Below the pieces are notes generated by a model. The model ran no database searches. It was not told the origin of the DNA and saw nothing but the letters and a program-made list of their open reading frames with translations. This document shows, piece after piece, positions 16,624 to 24,936 of a stretch of DNA of 43,785 nt. The position numbers and the translations under genes are program-made. The DNA is taken from positions 1-43,785 of the forward strand of contig CALUQJ010000007.1 in assembly GCA_944322865.1 (NCBI GenBank). The letters run 5' to 3'. Within the stretch, counting starts at the first letter, position 1, and every line of letters begins with the position of its first letter. This DNA comes from Candidatus Gastranaerophilales bacterium. GTDB lineage: Bacteria > Cyanobacteriota > Vampirovibrionia > Gastranaerophilales > Gastranaerophilaceae.

Positions 16624-19218
16624 TTAATCGCGTACAATTGAAAGTACGTAGTTATTATTGAAATATTTATTCGCAACTTCAATAATATCGGATTCTGTAA
16701 CACTGTTGATTAATTTTTTATACTCGTCATTAAATCCATAACCGCGTCCTGATGCTTCAAACCAGCCGATTGTAGCGGCTTTATCAAGATTGGTTTCCTG
16801 CGCTATGATATAATGTCCTATAAGTTTGTCTTTTGCTTCTTCAAGTTCTTTAGTTGTTACAAATTCTGTCTTGAATCTGAATACTTCTTTAAGCATTTTT
16901 TCTTTTGCACATTCAAGATTTTCAGGATTGGTGCCAATATATGTGATAAACGCCCCCCTTAAAACATTCGGCGCAAACTCGGATCCTATTTGATATGCAA
17001 GCCCTTCTTTATCCCGTAAATTTTTGAACAGTCTTGAATCCATGCCTGTTCCTAAAATGGTGTTGATTATCTCAAGAGTTGCATAGTCTTTAAGGTTAGG
17101 AGTTCCGGAGGTCTGCCAGCCCAGCAAAATCCAATCTGTTTTAAGATCTTTGATTTGTTTGCAGACTGTTTTGACAGATTTGTTATAAGGGATAATCTCA
17201 GAATAATTACTGTATTCAAATTTTTTACCCTGTTTCTGTTTCAAAATATCAGAAATTGCAGTCAGAGTTTTTTCTTTATCAACATTTCCGTTTATAGAAA
17301 TAACCATATTCTGCGGGTTAAAAATCTCATTGTAATACTCTCTGATATCAGCCTGATTTATCGCAGGAATTGATTTTTCAAGAACATCGTTTGAAACGGA
17401 ATAAGGTGATCCTTCAAATATCAATCCTTTATATCCATCAACCGCAACATTCAGCGGAATATCTTTACTTTGGCGTATAGCCTTTATTGTGTTGTTTTTT
17501 ACTTTTTCAATCTCGTAATCATCAAGTGCTGCTTTGTTAATTACTTCATCCAAAAGTCCGAGCGTTTTTTCATATTCATTTTTTGTTGTAAGTACATTTA
17601 TGATAAAAGCATCAGCCTTAACTGCCGGCTGTATTTTTATGCCGTTATCCTCCAAAACTTTTGCCAGCTCTATGGCTGAATAGTTTTTTGTACCTTTCAA
17701 AAGCACTGAGGAGGTAATTTGTGCAACCCCAGGTTCTTTTTCAATAAGTGTGCCGCCTTTAGCATAAATACTTATTGCTATAATATCGTTTATTTCATTT
17801 GGAGTAATCAAAACCGTTGCATTATTTGCAAGTTGATATTTCTGAGTTGCGGTATTTTCGCTGATAAGCTTTGCCGGAGTTTTAGCAGCTATCGGAACTT
17901 CTGTTTCTGTCTGTACGCTTTGTTGTTCATATTTCTGCGGAAGAACTACCGAAACAGCACTTTTTTCAACACCCAAATATTTGTTTGCCGCGCGTTTAAC
18001 GTCTGCTGCCGTAACTTTTTTTATCTCATTAATGTAATTTTCATACAGTTTGACATCATCGGTGGTGACAAAAGTGTAGCCTATTTCACTTGCTATGTTA
18101 GAAATACTCTCTCTTCCGTAGTATGTGTCGCGTTCAATAATGTTTTTAGCAAGACTTAACTGTTCCGGCGTTACGCCATCTTTTTGAATGTTTTTTATAT
18201 CTTCAAAAACAGCATTTTCTAACCGTTGTAATTTATCAGGATCAAAGTTCGCGGAAATATAGAAAATACCGTCATCTCTAAATCCTGCATTCATAGCGGA
18301 AATACTGTTTGCAAGTTGTCTTTGTTCTTTTATATCCTGATAAAATACAGAGGAGCGCCCATCTCCGAGTATTGTTGCCAGAACATCAAGCGCATAAGAA
18401 TCGTTTGCATCTATTTTGGTGCCGCGAAAACCTATCAGCATATATCCTGTTTCTGTCGGAAAATATGCAATTTTTCGTTTTTGCTGTGTTAAAATTGCTT
18501 CCTTTGGATAAACATTTTTTATCGGTTTTTTATATTCTGATTTAAAATTTTCTTTTACTTCTTTAATTGCGTTTTCCGGATCAACATCCCCCACAATTAC
18601 CGTTATCATATTTGAAGGATTGTAATAATCGCGATAGTAGGAGAGAATTTCATCACGCGTGATAGTTTCTATAATCTCTTTTTTGCCGATGACTTTGCGT
18701 TTGTAAGGGTGGTTAGTATAAAGCATATCTACAAGATTGTCATAGCAAAGTGTGTTTGGAGAATTTAAATCTTTTGCAATTTCTTCTATTACAACTTTTC
18801 TCTCACGTTCAAGTTCTTTACCAGGAATAAGCGGGTTGGAAAGCATATCAGCATGCATTTCTAACGCAAGATTAAAATATTCAGAAGGGATAGTAATATA
18901 ATAGTGCGTAAAATCCTTGCTTGTTGCCGCATTAGTAATTGCGCCTTTTGTTTCTAGTATTTTGTCAAACTCACCCGGTGCATGGTTTGTTGTACCTTTA
19001 AAGAAAAGATGTTCTAAAAAATGTGATACTCCGTTGTTTTTGTCGGTTTCGTTAATTGATCCTGTCTTAATCCAGGTATCAATTGTTACAATCGGATTAT
19101 TTTTAACAGGTTGGATTATTACATTCTGTCCGTTGTCAAGTTTATAAACCTGATAATCCGCTGCAAACGCAGCCACACCCATTATCAACACTACTAAAAG
19201 ACTTAATATTTTCTTCAT
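16624..19218 (-). CDS. Tandem M16 (pitrilysin-type) zinc peptidase, secreted
   Basis: About 864 residues with a signal peptide (KKILSLLVVLIMGVAAFAA). The first M16 domain holds the inverted zinc motif HFLEH (66-70) in HFLEHLFFKGT and a downstream EEIAKD Glu. Further M16 segments without HxxEH follow, ending with GTGMDSRLFKNLRDKEGLAYQ, the substrate-binding RY-type region. Active and inactive halves in one chain resemble E. coli PqqL-type proteins. The longest frame starts at a TTG (19233), but GAGAGGGG before the ATG at 19218 and the intact signal peptide favour 19218. It meets the amidase gene tail to tail with 4 bp between. Confidence 0.9.
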   Translation of the reverse strand: MKKILSLLVVLIMGVAAFAADYQVYKLDNGQNVIIQPVKNNPIVTIDTWIKTGSINETDKNNGVSHFLEHLFFKGTTNHAPGEFDKILETKGAITNAATSKDFTHYYITIPSEYFNLALEMHADMLSNPLIPGKELERERKVVIEEIAKDLNSPNTLCYDNLVDMLYTNHPYKRKVIGKKEIIETITRDEILSYYRDYYNPSNMITVIVGDVDPENAIKEVKENFKSEYKKPIKNVYPKEAILTQQKRKIAYFPTETGYMLIGFRGTKIDANDSYALDVLATILGDGRSSVFYQDIKEQRQLANSISAMNAGFRDDGIFYISANFDPDKLQRLENAVFEDIKNIQKDGVTPEQLSLAKNIIERDTYYGRESISNIASEIGYTFVTTDDVKLYENYINEIKKVTAADVKRAANKYLGVEKSAVSVVLPQKYEQQSVQTETEVPIAAKTPAKLISENTATQKYQLANNATVLITPNEINDIIAISIYAKGGTLIEKEPGVAQITSSVLLKGTKNYSAIELAKVLEDNGIKIQPAVKADAFIINVLTTKNEYEKTLGLLDEVINKAALDDYEIEKVKNNTIKAIRQSKDIPLNVAVDGYKGLIFEGSPYSVSNDVLEKSIPAINQADIREYYNEIFNPQNMVISINGNVDKEKTLTAISDILKQKQGKKFEYSNYSEIIPYNKSVKTVCKQIKDLKTDWILLGWQTSGTPNLKDYATLEIINTILGTGMDSRLFKNLRDKEGLAYQIGSEFAPNVLRGAFITYIGTNPENLECAKEKMLKEVFRFKTEFVTTKELEEAKDKLIGHYIIAQETNLDKAATIGWFEASGRGYGFNDEYKKLINSVTESDIIEVANKYFNNNYVLSIVRD

Positions 19219-19291
19219 TTTATCCCCTCTCAATTAATTGCATAATATCATCATACTATAAATTTTTCATCTTGAAAAGTAGTACGCCTGA

Positions 19292-19558
19292 CTACTTCTT
19301 CAAAAGCTTTTTGACAGCAAAGCCAACTCCGGCAAGTGCTATTGTTCCCAGAGTATACCAGACAGATGCCGGAGTTTTGTATCTGTCACCGAAATCCTGT
19401 TTTTTTCGCGTTACATAAATATCATGGTTGGCTTTTTTGATATTTTGAACAGCTTCTTTGTCCGAATACAGAATGAATCGGTTTATTTTATCCGGTGGAA
19501 CTATAACTCCAACATTGTATTTCTGGTTATTAAAATTTGTGTTCACACTACCTGTCAT
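19292..19558 (-). CDS. Small tail-anchored membrane protein, unknown
   Basis: 88 residues without a recognised domain. The N-terminal ~60 residues are soluble and mixed-charge. The last ~22 (SVWYTLGTIALAGVGFAVKK) form a single membrane helix ending in a lysine-rich tail, as in a tail-anchored protein. It lies divergent from perR and upstream of the M16 peptidase. The reading frame is clean and the topology plausible, but no homologous family is recognised. Confidence 0.55.
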   Translation of the reverse strand: MTGSVNTNFNNQKYNVGVIVPPDKINRFILYSDKEAVQNIKKANHDIYVTRKKQDFGDRYKTPASVWYTLGTIALAGVGFAVKKLLKK

Positions 19559-19635
19559 ATCTTATTTAAAACATATTTTGTAATAAATTTGCCTGATTTA
19601 TAAAGTTATGTAAATTTCGGACTTGACATTTTTAT

Positions 19636-19665
19636 TATAATATGAAAAAATGAGAATGATTATCA
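19636..19665 (+). promoter_or_regulatory. -10 element and Fur/PerR-type 7-1-7 box before perR
   Basis: TATAAT at 19636-19641 is followed by TGAGAAT-G-ATTATCA at 19651-19665. This differs at one position from the inverted TGATAAT-N-ATTATCA Fur consensus and is close to PerR boxes. It covers the probable start of transcription, so binding would repress the whole downstream operon, including the regulator itself. Confidence 0.75.
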
Positions 19666-19681
19666 GTTAAGGTGTTAAAAT

Positions 19682-20071
19682 ATGAATTTTTCAAGGCAAA
19701 GAGAACTTGTATTAAGCACATTAAAAGAAAATGTAGTACATCCTACAGCAGAATATTTATATGAGATTTTAAAAGATAAAAATCCTAAAATCAGCCTGGC
19801 AACTCTTTACCGGAATTTGAACCAGCTTGCTCAAGCCGGGATTATTAAAAAAATTGACGGACTTGAAACTTCCGCGCATTTCGATCACAATACACATAAT
19901 CACTATCATTTTATATGTGATAAATGCAAAAAAGTTTTTGACATCAGTGCTGATGTTGCGCCCGATATTGTAACTAAAACGCAGGATGAAACAGGTTTTT
20001 ATATTAAAGGACACGATATTGTATTTCACGGATTGTGCAGTGAATGCAAAAACAGTAAAGGAGAAAAATAA
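19682..20071 (+). CDS. perR: PerR-like Fur-family peroxide regulator
   Basis: 129 residues. An N-terminal winged helix ([18 protein letters not shown], about 38-55) is followed by a metal-binding dimerisation domain. C79/C82 and C119/C122 form the structural zinc site. The regulatory site residues H20, D68, H74 and H76 and an Asp at D87 (VFDI) fit PerR, where Fur would have Glu at the last position. PerR senses peroxide by iron-catalysed His oxidation. Its stop overlaps the rubredoxin ATG (TAATG), and rubrerythrin and flavodiiron genes follow, which supports a peroxide/oxygen-defence role. PerR rather than Fur is by motif. Confidence 0.85.
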   Translation: MNFSRQRELVLSTLKENVVHPTAEYLYEILKDKNPKISLATLYRNLNQLAQAGIIKKIDGLETSAHFDHNTHNHYHFICDKCKKVFDISADVAPDIVTKTQDETGFYIKGHDIVFHGLCSECKNSKGEK

Positions 20072-20208
20072 TGGACAAGTACGTATGCACTGTTTGCGGT
20101 TATGTTTATGACCCGGAAGAAAATGACAATGTAGCTTTTGAAAATTTACCGGATGATTACACATGTCCGCTTTGCAATGTTGGCAAAGACATGTTTGAAA
20201 AGCAATAG
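20071..20208 (+). CDS. Rubredoxin
   Basis: 45 residues: [20 protein letters not shown] onward, with CTVCG and CPLCN pairs (C6, C9, C32, C35) that bind one iron. Sequence and length are those of a standard rubredoxin, the electron donor to rubrerythrin and flavodiiron proteins. The ATG overlaps the perR stop codon (TAATG), giving translational coupling, and the rubrerythrin gene starts 18 nt downstream. Confidence 0.95.
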   Translation: MDKYVCTVCGYVYDPEENDNVAFENLPDDYTCPLCNVGKDMFEKQ

Positions 20209-20226
20209 TAATTGAAAGGAAATTTT

Positions 20227-20766
20227 ATGGATTTAAAAGGAACTAAAACCGAACAAAACCTTATGACAGCTTTTGCTGGTGAATCACAGGCGCGAAATAA
20301 GTACACTTATTACGCTTCACAGGCTAAAAAAGAAGGTTTTGTACAAATCAGCAAAATCTTTGAAGAAACTGCAAACAATGAAAAAGAACACGCAAAAATC
20401 TGGTTCAAATTTTTGCACAACGGCTCAATTCCTCAGACTATTGAAAATCTGAAAGATGCAGCAGAAGGTGAAAATTATGAATGGACAGATATGTATGCAA
20501 CTTTTGCAAAAGAAGCTAAAGAAGAAGGTTTTGTTGAGTTGGCAGCACTGTTTGAACTCGTAGGTAAAATAGAAAAAGAACACGAAGAACGCTATAGAAA
20601 ACTGCTTGCGAATATTGAAAACGGTACTGTATTTGAAAAGTCTGAAAAAGTTGTATGGGAATGTTCAAATTGCGGACATACCTTTGAAGGTGAAGCTGCT
20701 TTGGAACTTTGCCCGGTATGCAAACACCCGAAAGCTTACTTCTTTATGAAGGCTAAAAATTACTAA
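20227..20766 (+). CDS. rbr: Rubrerythrin
   Basis: 179 residues. The N-terminal ferritin-like four-helix bundle carries the diiron ligands: Glu in AFAGES, E/H in NNEKEHA, Glu pair in KEAKEEGF and E/H in KIEKEH. The C-terminal rubredoxin domain has CSNC and CPVC. It reduces hydrogen peroxide to water in anaerobes. The ATG at 20227 follows GAAAGGA by 6 nt; a TTG at 20212 is in frame but lies before the ribosome site. It ends just before an intrinsic terminator. Confidence 0.95.
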   Translation: MDLKGTKTEQNLMTAFAGESQARNKYTYYASQAKKEGFVQISKIFEETANNEKEHAKIWFKFLHNGSIPQTIENLKDAAEGENYEWTDMYATFAKEAKEEGFVELAALFELVGKIEKEHEERYRKLLANIENGTVFEKSEKVVWECSNCGHTFEGEAALELCPVCKHPKAYFFMKAKNY

Positions 20767-20772
20767 AACAAA

Positions 20773-20801
20773 AAGGCTTTGTCTATGGCAAAGCCTTTTT
20801 T
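20773..20801 (+). terminator. Intrinsic terminator after rubrerythrin
   Basis: AAGGCTTTG (20773-20781) pairs with CAAAGCCTT (20789-20797) over a 7-nt loop and continues as a T-run to about 20801. Partial termination would lower expression of the downstream paralogue and flavodiiron genes. Confidence 0.85.
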
Positions 20802-20844
20802 GTTGTGTTATTATGTTGACGGGAAGAAATATGAGGGCATAAAA

Positions 20845-21378
20845 GTGGGAATACAAGGATCTCAAACAGAAAAAAATTTACAAAAAGCATTTGATATTGT
20901 TTCAAAACGCAGATCAGAATATGATATTTATGCGTTAATTGCGCAAAGAGAAGGGTTGGAGGATGTAAGCCGTCTGCTTGCAAGATTTGCCGAGCACGAA
21001 AAAGCACATGCCAAACTCTGGTACAGGTGGCTTAATTCGGAAAAACCGTCAGCTTTGATCAACTATATTGAAAATGCTCTTAAAAATGAGAAAGAAGAAC
21101 TTGAAGGTATATATGAATCTTTTGCCCGTACCGCTGAAGAAGAAGGATTTGAGCACATAGCCGGATTGTTTACGAATATTGAAAATATAGAAAAAATTCA
21201 CTATGATCGTCTGAAAAAACTTATATACAAACTCAAAGACGAAACCCCTGCTAATCCGGACGGCACATACAACTGGGTTTGTTCAACCTGCGGCGCTATT
21301 TTTGTCCAGAAAGAAGAACCGCCATACTGCCCTCTGTGTTTGAAAGAAGAAGTATTTTTTTACAAAAAGCCAAATTAA
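20845..21378 (+). CDS. Rubrerythrin paralogue with altered diiron site
   Basis: About 177 residues from a GTG start with GAGGG 7 nt upstream; a longer frame begins at an ATG at 20779 inside the terminator hairpin and is rejected. The fold matches the neighbouring rubrerythrin: ferritin-like bundle then a rubredoxin domain with CSTC and CPLC intact. By eye, two metal ligands have changed. The first Glu (AFAGES in the neighbour) is Val in AFDIVS, and the Glu of KEAKEEGF is Thr in RTAEEEGF. The other E/H ligands (HEKAH, IEKIH) remain. It may bind metal differently or serve mainly in electron transfer. Confidence 0.85.
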   Translation: MGIQGSQTEKNLQKAFDIVSKRRSEYDIYALIAQREGLEDVSRLLARFAEHEKAHAKLWYRWLNSEKPSALINYIENALKNEKEELEGIYESFARTAEEEGFEHIAGLFTNIENIEKIHYDRLKKLIYKLKDETPANPDGTYNWVCSTCGAIFVQKEEPPYCPLCLKEEVFFYKKPN

Positions 21379-21406
21379 TATATAAATAGTAAAGGAGATT
21401 TTAAAA

Positions 21407-22591
21407 ATGAAATTTCAAGAAATTAAAAACGGAATTTATTATTGCGGTTTAAACGACTGCGACAGAAGAATTTTTGATGAACTTATTCCGCTTGAACACG
21501 GAACAAGCTATAATTCTTATCTTGTTAAAGGCAGTGAAAAAACAGCGATTATAGACACAATGTATCCGCCAAAAACAAAAGAATATTTAAAACGTTTAAC
21601 AGAAAATCAGGTAGGTAAAGTAGATTATATCATCGCAAACCACGGCGAACAGGATCACTCCGGGTCTATTCCTGCGTTATTGGAAAAATATCCGAATGCT
21701 ATGGTTGTTACTAATCCGAAAGTTGCAGAAAATATTAAATCAATGCTGCATGTTCCGGAAGAAAAAATTAAAGTCATAGCAGACGGAGAAGAACTTTCAC
21801 TCGGTGATAAAACTTTGAAGTTTATTTTTGCACCTGGTGTTCACTGGCCTGATACAATGTTCACTTATATAAAAGAGGACAATGTAATTTGTACCTGCGA
21901 CTTTTTAGGCGCACACTATACATTCAGCGATGTTTTTGCTGTTGAAAGCGAAGAACTGATGAAGAGTGCAAAACGCTATTACGCTGAAATTATGATGCCG
22001 TTTAGAATGATGTGCAAAAAATATACGCAAATGATTAAAGATATGAATGTGGATATGATTTTGCCAAGTCACGGACCTGTTTATACAAACCCTGCTTATA
22101 TTTTGGATTTGTATACAGATTGGACATCAGACTTACCTAAAAATCTGGTGGCATTGCCTTATGTTTCTATGTACGAAAGTACAAAAGAAATGGTAGATTA
22201 TCTTGCGGAAAAATTAGAGGCAAAAGGAATTAAAACCTTCAAGTTTGATATTGTTGATGATGATCTGGGTGATCTGGCAATGGCACTTGTGGATGCAGCA
22301 ACAATTGTTCTTGGGACATCAATGGTTCTGGCAGGACCGCATCCTATGGCGGTGAATGTAGCATATCTTGCCGCAGTATTAAGACCTAAGGCAAAATTTG
22401 CATCTCTTTTAGGCTCCTATGGCTGGGGCGGTAATCTTTTCGGTCTTATCGGAGATTTATTAAAACCGTTGAAACTCGATTTAATTGAGCCGCTACAGGT
22501 TAAAGGAAAACCGACTCAAGAAGATTTGCAAAAACTTGATGTAATGGCTGAAACAATTTACGAAAAACACAAATCAATCGGCATTGTATAA
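21407..22591 (+). CDS. fprA: Flavodiiron protein (FprA-type oxygen/NO reductase)
   Basis: 394 residues. The N-terminal metallo-beta-lactamase domain has the diiron ligands of a flavodiiron protein: NHGEQDHSG (H-x-E-x-D-H, about 80-86), GVHWPDTM, CDFLGAH and PSHGPVYT. The C-terminal flavodoxin domain (about 255-390) has the FMN-binding AATIVLGTSMVLAG and LLGSYGWGG segments. It reduces oxygen or nitric oxide to harmless products with electrons from rubredoxin. AAAGGAG precedes the ATG. With perR, rubredoxin and rubrerythrins it forms a complete defence operon for an anaerobe. Confidence 0.95.
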   Translation: MKFQEIKNGIYYCGLNDCDRRIFDELIPLEHGTSYNSYLVKGSEKTAIIDTMYPPKTKEYLKRLTENQVGKVDYIIANHGEQDHSGSIPALLEKYPNAMVVTNPKVAENIKSMLHVPEEKIKVIADGEELSLGDKTLKFIFAPGVHWPDTMFTYIKEDNVICTCDFLGAHYTFSDVFAVESEELMKSAKRYYAEIMMPFRMMCKKYTQMIKDMNVDMILPSHGPVYTNPAYILDLYTDWTSDLPKNLVALPYVSMYESTKEMVDYLAEKLEAKGIKTFKFDIVDDDLGDLAMALVDAATIVLGTSMVLAGPHPMAVNVAYLAAVLRPKAKFASLLGSYGWGGNLFGLIGDLLKPLKLDLIEPLQVKGKPTQEDLQKLDVMAETIYEKHKSIGIV

Positions 22592-22617
22592 ATGCAACAA
22601 ATATAAGGAGATATCAT

Positions 22618-22893
22618 ATGAAAGCAAATCCTATTAATTCAGCATCATTTTCCGGAGTATTAAGAGTACAATCAAGTTGGAAATCTTTATATCCAAAACT
22701 TATTGCACCGGAAAATATTCAACGAATAGAAGCAGACAATAATACTGATAATGTCAAAGTCATCTATCAGGATCCGGAAACTGAAGAAAGTGAAGCGTTA
22801 AAGCTATCAAACACTGATCCTACAATGTTTTTGAGTGCATATACAGCAGCATTGAATGCTCCTGTAGGAACTGTCATTGATATTTCAGCATAA
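22618..22893 (+). CDS. Hypothetical small protein with N-terminal SFSG motif
   Basis: 91 residues, no signal peptide or membrane helix. The N-terminus MKANPINSASFSGVLRV carries the NxxSFSG motif comparable to PAFKA in the gene at 10254. The rest is mixed alpha/beta with an acidic stretch (YQDPETEESEALKL). AAGGAG lies 7 nt before the ATG. It is placed 26 nt after fprA and probably reads through from that operon. Function unknown. Confidence 0.65.
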   Translation: MKANPINSASFSGVLRVQSSWKSLYPKLIAPENIQRIEADNNTDNVKVIYQDPETEESEALKLSNTDPTMFLSAYTAALNAPVGTVIDISA

Positions 22894-22907
22894 TACTTTA
22901 CGAAACA

Positions 22908-22942
22908 GAGTCGGTGGCAGGCTTTCAGCCTGCCACCGACTC
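22908..22942. repeat. 16-bp GC-rich perfect palindrome
   Basis: Sixteen bases at 22908-22923 are exactly complementary to 22927-22942 with a 3-nt TTC loop. The stem is much richer in G and C than its surroundings and has no T-run. It could be an REP-like dispersed element or an mRNA 3' stabiliser. Confidence 0.9.
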
Positions 22943-22951
22943 CATATATTT

Positions 22952-22977
22952 AAAAAGGCTCCGTATGGAGCCTTTTT
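22952..22977. terminator. Bidirectional terminator between fprA operon and thrS
   Basis: AAAAAGGCTCC (22952-22962) and GGAGCCTTTTT (22967-22977) form an 11-bp perfect stem with a GTAT loop. A-run before and T-run after make it usable on both strands, which suits the convergent genes here. Confidence 0.9.
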
Positions 22978-22982
22978 GATTT

Positions 22983-24788
22983 TTATGCTTTTGCAAGTTC
23001 TTTAGCGAACGAATCAGCGGAGCGTGAATGAATTTCATCTTCAATTTTCTTGATAAATTCATCAACCGGCATTGTTCCGACCTGACCTATTCCACGTGCT
23101 CTCACTGCAACTGAATTTGCTTCAATTTCTTTGTCGCCGATAACTACAACATAAGGGATTTTTTTGTCTTGCAGACTTTCTCTTATTTTGTAATTCATGC
23201 TTTCTGAGCGGTCATCGAGTTTAGCTCTGATACCTGCTTGGCGCATTTTTTTGTAAACGACTTCAGCGAAATCTGTGTGTTTATCGTTGCTTATCGGAAC
23301 AATAGCCACCTGTGTCGGGGCAAGCCATGTCGGGAAAGCGCCCGCATAGTGTTCAATCAATATGCCGTGGAAACGTTCCATAGACCCGAAGATTACACGG
23401 TGGAGCATAACAGGTGTCTTCATAGAGCCGTCTTTGTCCTGATATTTGATATCAAAACGTTCAGGAAGATTGAAGTCTAACTGAATAGTTGCACACTGCC
23501 ATGTTCTGCCTATTGCATCTTTAACTTTAAAGTCAATTTTAGGACCGTAAAATGCACCGTCACCTTCGTTAATTTCATATTTCATTCCGCGTCTGTCCAT
23601 AGCTTCTTTCAAGCCTGCTTCTGCTCTGTTCCAGTTTTCTATTTCACCGACATAGCTTTCAGGACGGGTAGAAAGTTCTACTTCGAAATCCATTTTGAAC
23701 ATTGCCATTGTGTCTGCTACAAAATCAATGATTTCATTTATTTCATCAACTAACTGTTCAGGCGTACAGAAAATATGCGCATCATCCTGAGTAAAACCTT
23801 GAACACGGGTTAAACCGGAGAGCGCGCCTGATTTTTCTTTTCTGTAAACAGTGCCCAGCTCAGCCATTCTTAAAGGCAATGAACGGTAAGAATATCTGTT
23901 TGCCTGATAAATCAAAATGTGGAACGGACAGTTCATTGGTTTTAAGATAAACTGTTCGTCACTATCTTCATCTTTTTGGATAAAGAACATGTTTTCTCTG
24001 TAATGGTCAGCGTGACCTGAAATTTCCCAGAGTTTTGATTTTGCGATGTGCGGGGTGTTAACAATTACATAACCGCGTTTTCTGTGCTCAGTTCTCCAGT
24101 AATTTTCAATTTCTTCGCGGACAACAGCAAGATTCGGATGCCAGAGAACAAGACCGCCTCCAAGTTCTTCTCTTGTTGAGAAAAGATCAAGTTTTGCGCC
24201 TAATTTTCTGTGGTCGCGTTTTTCTGCTTCTGCGAGGAAGTTCAAGTATTCTTGCAAATCCTCTTTGTTCCAGTAGGCTGTTGCGTAAATACGTTGCAGC
24301 ATTTTATTCTTTTCGTTACCACGCCAGTAAGCACCGGCAACCTTGAGAAGTTTAAATGCATTGCCTTTTATATAACTTGTGTTCGGAATGTGCGGACCTG
24401 CACAAAGATCGTTAAATAGCACATTTCCGTCTTTGTCTTTTGTTAAATAAAGTGTCGGATTATCGTTTCTGTGTTCTTCCAGCAATTCTGCCTTGTAAAT
24501 CTCACCTTCATTTTTAAATTCAGCAATTTGTGCATCCACATCCGGAATAACATATTTTTCAAAAGTAAGATTTTGTTTAACAATGTTTTTCATCTCTTCT
24601 TCGATTTTAACAAGGTCATCTTCTGTAAAAGCATGCCCGTCAGTCAAATCAAAATCATAGTAAAAACCGTTTTCAACAGCCGGTCCTATTGCTAACTTTG
24701 CAGACGGAAACAGCTTTTGAACGGCTTGTGCCATAATGTGAGAAGTTGAGTGTCTCAAAATGTGGAGTGTTTCGTTGTTTTTTTCCAT
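22983..24788 (-). CDS. thrS: Threonyl-tRNA synthetase lacking the TGS domain
   Basis: 601 residues. The N-terminal editing domain begins almost at once (LRHSTSHIMAQAV with the His pair), so the ~60-residue TGS domain of the E. coli enzyme is missing. The catalytic core has MNCPFHILIY with a zinc ligand, RMAELGTVYRKEKSGAL (motif 2) and MLHRVIFGSMERF (motif 3), followed by the anticodon-binding domain. It charges tRNA-Thr and clears misacylated Ser. AAGGA stands before the ATG, so the short start is probably right. A structured leader lies upstream (24824-24867). Confidence 0.95.
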   Translation of the reverse strand: MEKNNETLHILRHSTSHIMAQAVQKLFPSAKLAIGPAVENGFYYDFDLTDGHAFTEDDLVKIEEEMKNIVKQNLTFEKYVIPDVDAQIAEFKNEGEIYKAELLEEHRNDNPTLYLTKDKDGNVLFNDLCAGPHIPNTSYIKGNAFKLLKVAGAYWRGNEKNKMLQRIYATAYWNKEDLQEYLNFLAEAEKRDHRKLGAKLDLFSTREELGGGLVLWHPNLAVVREEIENYWRTEHRKRGYVIVNTPHIAKSKLWEISGHADHYRENMFFIQKDEDSDEQFILKPMNCPFHILIYQANRYSYRSLPLRMAELGTVYRKEKSGALSGLTRVQGFTQDDAHIFCTPEQLVDEINEIIDFVADTMAMFKMDFEVELSTRPESYVGEIENWNRAEAGLKEAMDRRGMKYEINEGDGAFYGPKIDFKVKDAIGRTWQCATIQLDFNLPERFDIKYQDKDGSMKTPVMLHRVIFGSMERFHGILIEHYAGAFPTWLAPTQVAIVPISNDKHTDFAEVVYKKMRQAGIRAKLDDRSESMNYKIRESLQDKKIPYVVVIGDKEIEANSVAVRARGIGQVGTMPVDEFIKKIEDEIHSRSADSFAKELAKA

Positions 24789-24823
24789 AAAAAATATCCT
24801 TCCTTATCCTTTCGGGTTTTTGC

Positions 24824-24867
24824 GGTAAATTACTGTTTAAATAACAACGCTTAAATAAACATTTACC
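24824..24867 (-). promoter_or_regulatory. Hairpin in the thrS leader
   Basis: GGTAAAT (24824-24830) is complementary to ATTTACC (24861-24867), and inside it GTTTA (24835-24839) pairs with TAAAC (24856-24860). It lies about 35 nt upstream of the thrS start. It could be an autoregulatory operator; no T-box sequence is present. Confidence 0.45.
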
Positions 24868-24936
24868 CCCGGGGTGGATCCCCCTAACTAACTACAAACA
24901 ACGTTATACCACTGAAAAAAGATTATTACAAGCAGC

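Noticed and set aside
19623-19628. TTGACA as the perR -35 box
   Set aside because: It is only 7 bp from the TATAAT at 19636 and no -10-like hexamer lies 16-18 bp downstream.
20779-20844. N-terminal extension of the rubrerythrin paralogue
   Set aside because: It starts inside the terminator hairpin and has no similarity to rubrerythrins; the GTG at 20845 has a ribosome site.
24789-24936. T-box riboswitch upstream of thrS
   Set aside because: No AGGGTGGNACCGCG-type antiterminator sequence; a GGTGGATCC stretch is on the other strand and lacks the T-box context.
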